Source: an uncultured Flammeovirgaceae bacterium
Lineage (GTDB): Bacteria; Bacteroidota; Bacteroidia; Cytophagales; Cyclobacteriaceae
DNA length: 40,683 bases
Assembly (NCBI GenBank): GCA_913050055.1
Contig: CAJXAT010000006.1
Span: 1-40,683 of the forward strand
Reading direction: 5' to 3'
Shown: one piece after another, positions 1-6,503 of the stretch
How the letters are laid out: each line of letters begins with the position of its first letter
Numbering within the stretch: position 1 is the first letter of the stretch
Translations under genes and position numbers: made by a program
The notes under the pieces: model-generated
What the model was told of the DNA's origin: nothing
The model's database searches: none
The model's input: the letters and a program-made list of their open reading frames with translations, nothing else

Positions 1-953
1 CCACTATATTGGGTGCTAGACTGGGACATTGCCTATTTTATAATCCCAGTTATTATTTGTCAGATCCTATTGAGATTTTAAAAATTTGGGAGGGAGGTTT
101 GGCCAGCCATGGGGGTGCGGTTGGAATATTTGTGGCCCTTTGGTTATATGCTAATTACGACATCAGGGCGAAATGGATTTTGGTTATTCCCACAAGTTTT
201 TCTGTAAAAAAGCGAAAAAAGGAAGGTCAAAGTTATTTATGGGTTTTGGATAGGTTGGCCATTGTAGTGGCCATTACCGGAGCACTTATCCGAACCGGGA
301 ATTTCATGAATTCAGAAATGGAGGGAGTAAAAACAAAAAGTGACTTCGGTGTTGTATATGCCAGGGGCACTGAGGCTGTATTGAATTTTGATGAAAACGT
401 AATTGAAGAAGTAGTCTTTGAGGAGGGGGTCTATGATCCCGGAAACCCTGGATATTTACCTTTGAAAGCCGTTCTGAAATTGAAATCAGGTGTTCAAGCG
501 GATGAAGCAATGAAACGCTTTATAAATGGCCAATTGGCCTACAGCCTCAATAATTATCAAGAAGTCGCGGAACATGTTGATTTTACTTCGTCAAGAAGAG
601 GCCTCGATTATCAAATCATTGATGACGCGGGAGTTGAGCACATAGAAATTAAGGCGACAGGTATCCTTCGACATACACCACAGTTGTATGAAGCCCTGGC
701 TTGTCTTATTATTGCCTTCATTTTATTGGCTCTATGGAATTACAAAAGAGCTACGTTAAATGACGGTTTAATTTTTAGTATCTTTATGGTACTCCTATGG
801 GGGGACCGGTTCTTCAATGAATTTTTTAAAATGGATCAGGAAGCTTTTGAGGCGAGTTTGCCTATCAATATGGGTCAAATTCTTAGTATACCTTTGATCT
901 TAATAGGTCTGGCAGTATTTCTAAAGACCGTACAAAAGAGAGAAGAGGCTTAA
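1..953 (+). CDS. lgt: Prolipoprotein diacylglyceryl transferase, 5'-truncated by window edge
   Basis: Lgt transfers diacylglycerol from phosphatidylglycerol to the lipobox cysteine of prolipoproteins in the inner membrane, the first step of lipoprotein maturation. The frame is open to the window edge and enters at GARLGHCLFY, which is internal in Lgt, so the true start lies outside; a TTG at position 9 is not a credible start. Visible family motifs are GGLASHGGAVG, the signature IRTGNFMNSEMEG (conserved Arg, Asn and Glu), RHTPQLYEA and a final LWGDRFFNEFFK. Between FGVVYARG and RHTPQLYEA is a hydrophilic segment of roughly 100 residues absent from enterobacterial Lgt; as I recall, such long periplasmic insertions are common in Bacteroidota Lgt. 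It faces the DUF6503 gene on the other strand with only two bases between the stops. Its clients would include the several lipoproteins in this window. Confidence 0.95.
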   Translation, partial: TILGARLGHCLFYNPSYYLSDPIEILKIWEGGLASHGGAVGIFVALWLYANYDIRAKWILVIPTSFSVKKRKKEGQSYLWVLDRLAIVVAITGALIRTGNFMNSEMEGVKTKSDFGVVYARGTEAVLNFDENVIEEVVFEEGVYDPGNPGYLPLKAVLKLKSGVQADEAMKRFINGQLAYSLNNYQEVAEHVDFTSSRRGLDYQIIDDAGVEHIEIKATGILRHTPQLYEALACLIIAFILLALWNYKRATLNDGLIFSIFMVLLWGDRFFNEFFKMDQEAFEASLPINMGQILSIPLILIGLAVFLKTVQKREEA

Positions 954-955
954 AA

Positions 956-1819
956 TTAATTATTTGGGAGAAGGGTTATGTCGGAATTGATAATACGAGA
1001 AAGCTCTATCAAAGTGCCCTTTTCAAATTCAGTGATTAAGTTGGACAAAGGCATTTTTTTATTCAACGGAGCATAGTTGATATAATCTTGAACCAGTAGG
1101 CCATTCACTCTTCGCTTATTAATGGCAGATCTAAATCGAACCCCGCCACCATCGGTAATATAATTATAGGCTAAATAATCAATTTCAAAAGTGTTTACAT
1201 TGATCCAATAGAGATATTCATCTTCAAAATCCTCACCCCCATTTTCTATTTGAAAAGAGACCTTAATTTCATAATAGTTCTCACCTTTGATCTGTTTTAT
1301 TCCCTGATCTATTTTTTTAACAGCAGGATCGTTTAACAGGTAGGGGAGTTGAAAAAAATAAAGCACAGAATTTATAGATCTACTGTATTTTCCGGCCCAG
1401 TCTTTTGAAACTTCTGTCGAAGCGCCATTTTTTTTTCGAGAAAAATCGGTACTATTGATCAACATATCTTCTATGAGTGCAGAACCGTTTTTAAAAGATC
1501 TTGTATAAATGTATTCGGCATCGGATCGCTTTGCACTGTATTGCTTATCTCTGAATAAAAAAGACAAGGTGGCATTCTCAAAAAGATGTTGCCCATGTGC
1601 TATGATTGCTTGATCAATTATTTCTTGGCCTTTGTGTATAGGTGTTTTTTTTTGAGATGAGGAGACCTTATTTTCGCAAGACCAAACGAAGAACAATAAA
1701 ATACCCAAAAGGCCCCAAATTTTTATGATTTGAGTAAGGCTTGGACTTAAGTTTGAAATGCGATTAAAAGAAAAGGGTTGATATTTCATAGGAATGGAAA
1801 GCAGATGAATAAGCGTCAC
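956..1819 (-). CDS. DUF6503-family lipoprotein
   Basis: A predicted lipoprotein of unknown function. After a short basic N-terminus comes a hydrophobic stretch ending FFVWSCEN, a lipobox-like cysteine. The body carries patterns I associate with DUF6503: ALSFLFRDKQYSAKR-like early strands, SINSVLYFFQLPYLLNDPAV in the middle, then GGEDFEDEYLYWIN, DYLAYNYITDGGGVRFR and a late VQDYINYAPL. The repertoire suggests a beta-rich periplasmic or surface-facing lipid-anchored protein. The longest frame begins with GTG at 1819; the ATG at 1789 (giving 277 residues, beginning MKYQPF) still keeps the whole signal sequence and is a likely alternative start. It is divergent from the DUF4403 lipoprotein gene with about 35 bases between the GTG and that ATG, so both promoters must lie in or near that gap. 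The family assignment is from memory of its motifs. Confidence 0.8.
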   Translation of the reverse strand: MTLIHLLSIPMKYQPFSFNRISNLSPSLTQIIKIWGLLGILLFFVWSCENKVSSSQKKTPIHKGQEIIDQAIIAHGQHLFENATLSFLFRDKQYSAKRSDAEYIYTRSFKNGSALIEDMLINSTDFSRKKNGASTEVSKDWAGKYSRSINSVLYFFQLPYLLNDPAVKKIDQGIKQIKGENYYEIKVSFQIENGGEDFEDEYLYWINVNTFEIDYLAYNYITDGGGVRFRSAINKRRVNGLLVQDYINYAPLNKKMPLSNLITEFEKGTLIELSRIINSDITLLPNN

Positions 1820-1854
1820 CTCAAAAAATAGAGATTACATTATATTTTACATAA

Positions 1855-3252
1855 ATGATAAAGTTAGGCTTATACTTTCGCTTATCGATAATGACTGCCC
1901 TGATATTTTTGATAAGTTGTCAAGGCAATGATGATAGAATAGGGGCGATCATACCGGTGCCAGCCTCTTTTACCAATGTACTCATTAAGTTACCGATCGC
2001 TGAGCTAGAAGAAGGGATTAATAAAATTTTGGGTCAACAATTATTCGATGGAGGGTTTGCTTTGAATAAAAAAAAGGACAGCTTATTTTTAAAAATTAAG
2101 CTCGAGGAGCACATTGATATTGAATATTACCAAGGGCGTTTTCATTTGGCTTTACCCTTAAATATTTCGGCCATTATCAAATCTCGTCTCTTGGGCGTTG
2201 CGATCAGTAATGCAGGAAAGCCTATCAAATTTCAAGCTAAAGCTGAACTGTCTTCGGAGTTAAATATCGATGAACGATGGGATCTAGAATTTGATTCAAG
2301 ATGGGAGACGATTACATGGAATGTACCGCCTAATTTTAAAGTTTTGGGCTTGAAAATTGATTTGGCAGAACTGATAGAAAAAGAGATTCAAATACATGAA
2401 AGGCCCTTAGAAAAAATCATCAATGAGATACTCAAGGACCAAATTGATATAAGAGCAGCAGTAGAAAGGCTGTATCGATCGATCCAAAAGCCATTGAGGG
2501 TATCGGCAACGGCACTACCTTTATATTTTACCAATGAGGCCATCAGTTTAAGAGGTGATTTTGTTAAGGTCGAAATTAACGATACCTTATTTTTCCAACT
2601 TGAGCATCAATCGATACTACGAATCAACGATGCGCAAAACAACCATCAATTGTCGGAAGTTTTACCACTCAGGACCAATCCCTTGTCTAGGCATACACAG
2701 ATCAGTTTTTTTGTTGAACTCCGATTGTCCTTTCTGAGAATGGAGGAGGTGATGGATTCGCTCTTGGTAGGGAAGGAGTTCAATTTGGAAGGGATTGCTG
2801 CAAAAGTAAATAGGGTGGAGATTAGCCCCCATGAGGGATTTTTGAAATGGAATTTAACGGTGGAAGGGGATATCAATGGAATTATTTCTTTGTTTGTAGT
2901 GCCGAGTATTGATGAATATTTGGTGATGCAATTTTCAGCTTTTGACTATGAATTACCCAAAATGGAAGGATGGGCAAAGATGACAGACTGGGCAATGCAT
3001 CGGGCCATTGAAAAATATGTAGTGAGTCAGTCAAGCTATGATATGAGTCCTTTTCTCTATACGCTAGATGACCGCATTGTTCAGGAATTGAATAAATCTC
3101 CCTTATCGAAAAAAATAGCTCTGGATTTAAATTTGAATACATTCACCCCTTATTCTAAGGGGATGAATGAAGATGAGATCCAATTTATATTCCAGATCGA
3201 GGGAAGGGCAGCCCTCTCAATAAAGGATAAAGTATTTGTCCGGAGAGAGTAA
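1855..3252 (+). CDS. DUF4403-family lipoprotein
   Basis: A 465-residue lipoprotein: the N-terminus runs through ALIFLISCQGND, a clear lipobox with Cys near residue 22. The remainder is an alternating hydrophobic/polar beta-type sequence without membrane spans, with recognisable DUF4403 features: an early IPVPASFTNVLIKLPIAELE segment, a central stretch predicting amphipathic strands, and a C-terminal section around FDYELPKMEG. DUF4403 proteins are envelope proteins of unknown function in Bacteroidota and Proteobacteria; from memory their fold has been compared with lipid-binding tubular (TULIP-like) proteins, which I cannot confirm here. No operon partner is visible: the upstream neighbour is divergent and the next gene downstream is a tRNA. 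The start ATG is the only one that preserves the signal peptide. Confidence 0.75.
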   Translation: MIKLGLYFRLSIMTALIFLISCQGNDDRIGAIIPVPASFTNVLIKLPIAELEEGINKILGQQLFDGGFALNKKKDSLFLKIKLEEHIDIEYYQGRFHLALPLNISAIIKSRLLGVAISNAGKPIKFQAKAELSSELNIDERWDLEFDSRWETITWNVPPNFKVLGLKIDLAELIEKEIQIHERPLEKIINEILKDQIDIRAAVERLYRSIQKPLRVSATALPLYFTNEAISLRGDFVKVEINDTLFFQLEHQSILRINDAQNNHQLSEVLPLRTNPLSRHTQISFFVELRLSFLRMEEVMDSLLVGKEFNLEGIAAKVNRVEISPHEGFLKWNLTVEGDINGIISLFVVPSIDEYLVMQFSAFDYELPKMEGWAKMTDWAMHRAIEKYVVSQSSYDMSPFLYTLDDRIVQELNKSPLSKKIALDLNLNTFTPYSKGMNEDEIQFIFQIEGRAALSIKDKVFVRRE

Positions 3253-3338
3253 GGATAAATCATTGGATTTTAAAGGGGAGTCCTTTTTATAGTCCCATTA
3301 TTGAAATAAGTTTGTGGCTATTATTATTAGTTGTTTTT

Positions 3339-3416
3339 CGGGATGTGGCGCAGTCCGGTTAGCGCACCACTTTAGGGTAGTGGGGGCCGCTGGTTCGAAT
3401 CCAGTCATCCCGACCA
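3339..3416 (+). tRNA. tRNA-Pro (anticodon AGG), CCA encoded
   Basis: The cloverleaf folds by hand without gaps. Acceptor CGGGATG (3339-3345) pairs CATCCCG (3406-3412); D stem GCGC/GCGC with loop AGTCCGGTTA; anticodon stem CCACT (3367-3371) pairs AGTGG (3379-3383) around the loop TTAGGGT; T stem GCTGG/CCAGT with the invariant TTCGAAT loop; discriminator A at 3413 and genomically encoded CCA at 3414-3416. The anticodon at 3374-3376 is AGG, followed by G37, as expected for a proline tRNA. The CGGG acceptor start is also proline-typical. Bacterial tRNA-Pro species normally start the anticodon with G, U or C, so A34 is uncommon. Confidence 0.95.
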
Positions 3417-3426
3417 AGAACAGGAG

Positions 3427-3463
3427 AAGCAGATATTACCTAAGGGTGATATCCGCTTTTTTT
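3427..3463 (+). terminator. Rho-independent terminator after tRNA-Pro
   Basis: Directly after the tRNA, AAGCAGATATTACC and GGTGATATCCGCTT form a stem of about 13 pairs with one mismatch and a TAAG loop, followed by a run of seven or more T residues (about 3457-3463). Position and shape fit an intrinsic terminator for the tRNA transcript. Confidence 0.75.
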
Positions 3464-3655
3464 ATTTACCCATAGAGCTCCTTCATTCCGAGATAATTAT
3501 TTGAAATACCCAGAATCATTAGGCCCCAGAATTGAATTAATAGCTGGGTCACCAATGAAGATGGTATCTAGAACCTAAGTCATTTTTTGAAAAATTAAAG
3601 TCCTATTTGTAAAAGCCAACGTTATATATCTCAATTAGGATACCTTGCATCTTCC

Positions 3656-4957
3656 TTAAAAGATTTTTAATAATTGTGGGAAAATAATCAAGAGGCCTAG
3701 AAAGATAATTTGAATCACTACAAATGGTAGGATTCCCATGTAGAGTTGTTTAGTTTTTATTTCTGGGGGGGCGACGCCTTTGAGGTAGAAGAGGGCAAAC
3801 CCAAAGGGAGGAGTTAAAAAAGAGGTTTGAAGGTTGATGGCCAATAATATACCTACCCAAACCAAATCCACACCCATGCTGGCAAATATGGGAGCAACGA
3901 TGGGAACGACAATGAATATGATCTCAATAAAGTCGATAAAAAATCCGGCAATAAAAACCATGATCATGACTAAAATCAAAAACTCATTAGGCCCCAAATT
4001 AGATTTAGAAATCAATTCTAAGAAAAGTTTGTCCCCCTCAAGCCCTCTAAAGACCAAAGAAAAGGCGGTGGCTCCAATCAGAATCATGAAAACCATTGAG
4101 GTGAGCATGAGTGTTTCCTTGGTAACTGCCTCAAGTATTTTTTTATTTAGTTTTCCTTTATGGGCTGTGAGAATTAAAGCACCCATTGCCCCAATTCCAG
4201 CTGCTTCGGTGGGGGAAGCGATACCTCCAATAATTGTCCCCAATACCAGTATGACCAATAGCATGGGTAATAAAAACGACTGAATAATCTCCTTTGAAAA
4301 TCCCTTATTTCGAAAATGAGCAACTTCTTCGGGGGGCATGGCCGGTGCCTGATTTGGATATATCTGCGCATAGATGATTACATAAATCATATACATACCA
4401 ATCAGGCAAAAACCAGGTACGATGGCGGCAAGAAATAAAGCGCCTACCGAAACATTTAATACACTTCCGAGCAAGACCAAGACGACAGAAGGGGGAATGA
4501 TTTGTCCCAAAGTACCGGAGGCTGCGATCGTCCCCATAGCAAGGGCGGGTGCATAGCCGCGTTTGAGCATGGTCGGAAGACTTATCAAGCCCATCGTGAC
4601 GACCGTAGCACCTACGATACCTGTAGACGCTGCAAGCAAAGCCCCTACGACGATCACAGACAAAGCCAAACCTCCTTTAAGTTTGCCAAACAATAAGGCC
4701 ATGGTCTCCAAGAGTTTTTCAGCAATGCCCGATTTTTCCAACATCATACCCATGAATACAAATAGGGGAACCCCTAAGAGGACGAAATTCTGCATGGTAC
4801 CAAAAATTCTTAAAGAGAGGAGGTAAAAAAAATTAACATCAAATAACCAAACGCCTACAATAAAGGCGATACCTCCTAAAGTAAAGGCAACAGGATAGCC
4901 TATAAGAATCAATATAAAAGCGACTATAAAAAAAATAATGGGTAGATATTCGTACAT
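3656..4957 (-). CDS. TRAP transporter large permease subunit (DctM type)
   Basis: The 433-residue protein is almost entirely hydrophobic, with about a dozen membrane segments, the usual size for the ion-coupled membrane subunit of tripartite ATP-independent periplasmic transporters. DctM-type features include the N-terminal YPVAFTLGG, the small-residue helices ASTGIVGATVVTMG and GTIAASGTLGQIIPPS, GGIASPTEAAGIGA, and the C-terminal VGILLAINLQTSFLTPPFGFALFYLKGVAPP. These resemble the COG4664/FcbT3 branch handling carboxylate-type solutes, although substrate cannot be read from the permease. Its ATG shares one base with the stop codon of the small subunit (TAATG), so the two are translationally coupled. 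No periplasmic solute-binding subunit gene is present on either side in this window. Confidence 0.93.
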   Translation of the reverse strand: MYEYLPIIFFIVAFILILIGYPVAFTLGGIAFIVGVWLFDVNFFYLLSLRIFGTMQNFVLLGVPLFVFMGMMLEKSGIAEKLLETMALLFGKLKGGLALSVIVVGALLAASTGIVGATVVTMGLISLPTMLKRGYAPALAMGTIAASGTLGQIIPPSVVLVLLGSVLNVSVGALFLAAIVPGFCLIGMYMIYVIIYAQIYPNQAPAMPPEEVAHFRNKGFSKEIIQSFLLPMLLVILVLGTIIGGIASPTEAAGIGAMGALILTAHKGKLNKKILEAVTKETLMLTSMVFMILIGATAFSLVFRGLEGDKLFLELISKSNLGPNEFLILVMIMVFIAGFFIDFIEIIFIVVPIVAPIFASMGVDLVWVGILLAINLQTSFLTPPFGFALFYLKGVAPPEIKTKQLYMGILPFVVIQIIFLGLLIIFPQLLKIF

Positions 4958-5511
4958 TATTTCAACAATGTTTTTATTGAATTAAGCATGAGTACGACAC
5001 CTTGAAGCATCAATAAACCAAAACCTACAGGGATGGCTGATTTAATTAAATATCGCGCGGGTAATCCGCCAGGATCTGGACTGATTTCATTGAGTAAAAA
5101 TGAACTTTGGACAAAATCTATACTTGTGATCAGAGTGACCCAACAAAAAGGTATTAGGAAAATCAATGTGCCGATGAAATTGATCAGAGCCCTTGTTTTT
5201 GGACCAAAGCGTTGATAGAAAAAATCGACACGAACATGTTTATCTTGATCCAGTGTCCAGGCAGCACCCAACAGAAACATGAGGCCAAATAGATGCCATT
5301 CTATCTCAAAAGTTGCTGCAGAGGTGATACTAAAAACATAGCGAAAGAACACATCTGTGACGATGATAAACGTCAAAATGAGGGAGCTCCAAGAAATGGT
5401 TTTTCCGAGGAAGCGGGTTAAGTATTGGATTCCATCTATGATTGAATTCATACCGGCTAATCTATCGAAAACTACAGCAATAAAAAATTCTTCTCTACCT
5501 GTGGTTTTCAT
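4957..5511 (-). CDS. TRAP transporter small permease subunit (DctQ type)
   Basis: A four-helix membrane protein of 184 residues, the typical DctQ size, which scaffolds the large TRAP permease. Key features are the helix containing VTDVFFRYVF, the EIEWHLFGLMFLLGAAWTL helix with the conserved Glu-Trp, the DKHVRVDFFYQRF segment that follows, and the late GLPARYLIKSAIPVGFGLLMLQG helix. The longest frame starts at 5511; an internal ATG at 5451 (MNSIIDG) would remove 20 poorly hydrophobic residues and may be the real start, as DctQ usually begins shortly before the first helix. First gene of a two-gene unit with the large subunit. The region upstream, shared with the divergent receptor operon, must hold its promoter. 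Confidence 0.88.
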   Translation of the reverse strand: MKTTGREEFFIAVVFDRLAGMNSIIDGIQYLTRFLGKTISWSSLILTFIIVTDVFFRYVFSITSAATFEIEWHLFGLMFLLGAAWTLDQDKHVRVDFFYQRFGPKTRALINFIGTLIFLIPFCWVTLITSIDFVQSSFLLNEISPDPGGLPARYLIKSAIPVGFGLLMLQGVVLMLNSIKTLLK

Positions 5512-5762
5512 GTAAAAAGGTTTTGTGGTTAATGAAAAATAATTAATTCATGACAAAAAGTTAAAATTTGGTTGAGTTTATAAAAATAAGGGGGGCTTTC
5601 AAACGAATTTCAATTCTCTCAAATCATATTTATTTTATGTTAACCTCATGACGGATCGGTTTTATTATATATTACGTGCGTTTCCTTTGAGCTGTTTTAT
5701 TAGAAGAACTTTTTAGAGGGAAAAATTAATTTTTAAATAATAATTAAGCTCTTACTTTTTTC
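5512..5762. other. AT-rich divergent intergenic region
   Basis: This 251-bp spacer separates the TRAP pair (leftward) from the four-gene receptor operon (rightward), so it should contain both promoters. It is very AT-rich. I found no exact TAnnTTTG -7 element at a sensible distance and no convincing operator, so promoter positions are left uncalled. Confidence 0.5.
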
Positions 5763-6503
5763 ATGAAGTTTTTTAAAGCTCTTTTTATTTTCATTCTTAC
5801 TTCATTTACCACATTGCATAATGCAATGGGACAATATAGCATCAGTACACTGGATCTTGATGATCATGTAACAATTTGGTATGATTCGATGATCGGCCAA
5901 GAAAACATCGGATTAATTGAGGGTACTCTTTATCCTTTTCTGAACAAATCACTCCATTCACACGAATACTTCATTGAAAAAAACTGGCAGCTTGGAAGGC
6001 TTACATATAAAGGTCAAACTTTTGAAGTCAATATGTTATATAATACCTTTCACGATCTATTGCTTATTCAAAATGCAACCAATAGTTCAACCAAGATGGA
6101 ACCACTGAAACTGGCTCAGTATTTTATTTCGGACTTCGAAATTGGGGACAAGATATTTAAGAGATTAGATGGAATTGAAGCACCAGAGTCACCCGGATTT
6201 TATCAAGTATTGTTTGAAACTCCGGAGATCAAGATTTTCGTGAGAAGAGCAAAAAAAAAAGTTATCGGCACTACGCCTAAGGGAAATTCAGGGGTTACTT
6301 ATTATCCTTTGGCTTCGTATTTTTTGATGATTAAAAATCATCAAATTAAAATAAATAATAAATCAGCTTTTTTTAAAGCCTACCCTTCCCATAAACAAGA
6401 AATTAGAGACTTTATAAGGTCTAATGGCTTATTAATTAAGCCCAATCAAGATAGAGATATTAAAAAATTGGCCATGTATTGTCATCAAATGAAGTGGGAA
6501 TGA
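5763..6503 (+). CDS. Secreted protein of unknown function, first gene of receptor operon
   Basis: I do not recognise a named family. The 246-residue product starts with a cleavable-looking signal peptide (MKFFKALFIFILTSFTTLHNAMGQ) and has no lipobox, so it is probably periplasmic or surface-exposed. The body reads as a beta-rich domain (residues about 40-200, with WQLGRLTYKGQTFEVNMLYN) and a short basic helical tail ending LAMYCHQMKWE. Proteins of similar layout (a strand-rich domain, a Lys-rich KSAFFKAYP-like element, then IRDFI-type helices) are common hypothetical proteins of Bacteroidota. Its TGA overlaps the ATG of the TonB receptor gene in the sequence ATGA (6500-6503), so translation is likely coupled and the function linked to the receptor. 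The start is the first ATG and keeps the signal peptide. Confidence 0.85.
   Translation: MKFFKALFIFILTSFTTLHNAMGQYSISTLDLDDHVTIWYDSMIGQENIGLIEGTLYPFLNKSLHSHEYFIEKNWQLGRLTYKGQTFEVNMLYNTFHDLLLIQNATNSSTKMEPLKLAQYFISDFEIGDKIFKRLDGIEAPESPGFYQVLFETPEIKIFVRRAKKKVIGTTPKGNSGVTYYPLASYFLMIKNHQIKINNKSAFFKAYPSHKQEIRDFIRSNGLLIKPNQDRDIKKLAMYCHQMKWE

Noticed and set aside
3253-3338. Terminator between the DUF4403 gene and tRNA (AAAGG-GGAGT-CCTTT)
   Set aside because: The stem is only five pairs and the T-run short; too weak to call.
3834-4283. 149-residue frame opposite the DctM gene
   Set aside because: It is antisense to a well-supported transporter gene and reads as a Thr/Met/Ser-rich composition typical of shadow frames of hydrophobic proteins.
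6479-6499. Upstream TTG start for the TonB receptor
   Set aside because: The ATG at 6500 sits in an ATGA overlap and directly precedes the signal peptide; the extra seven residues add nothing.
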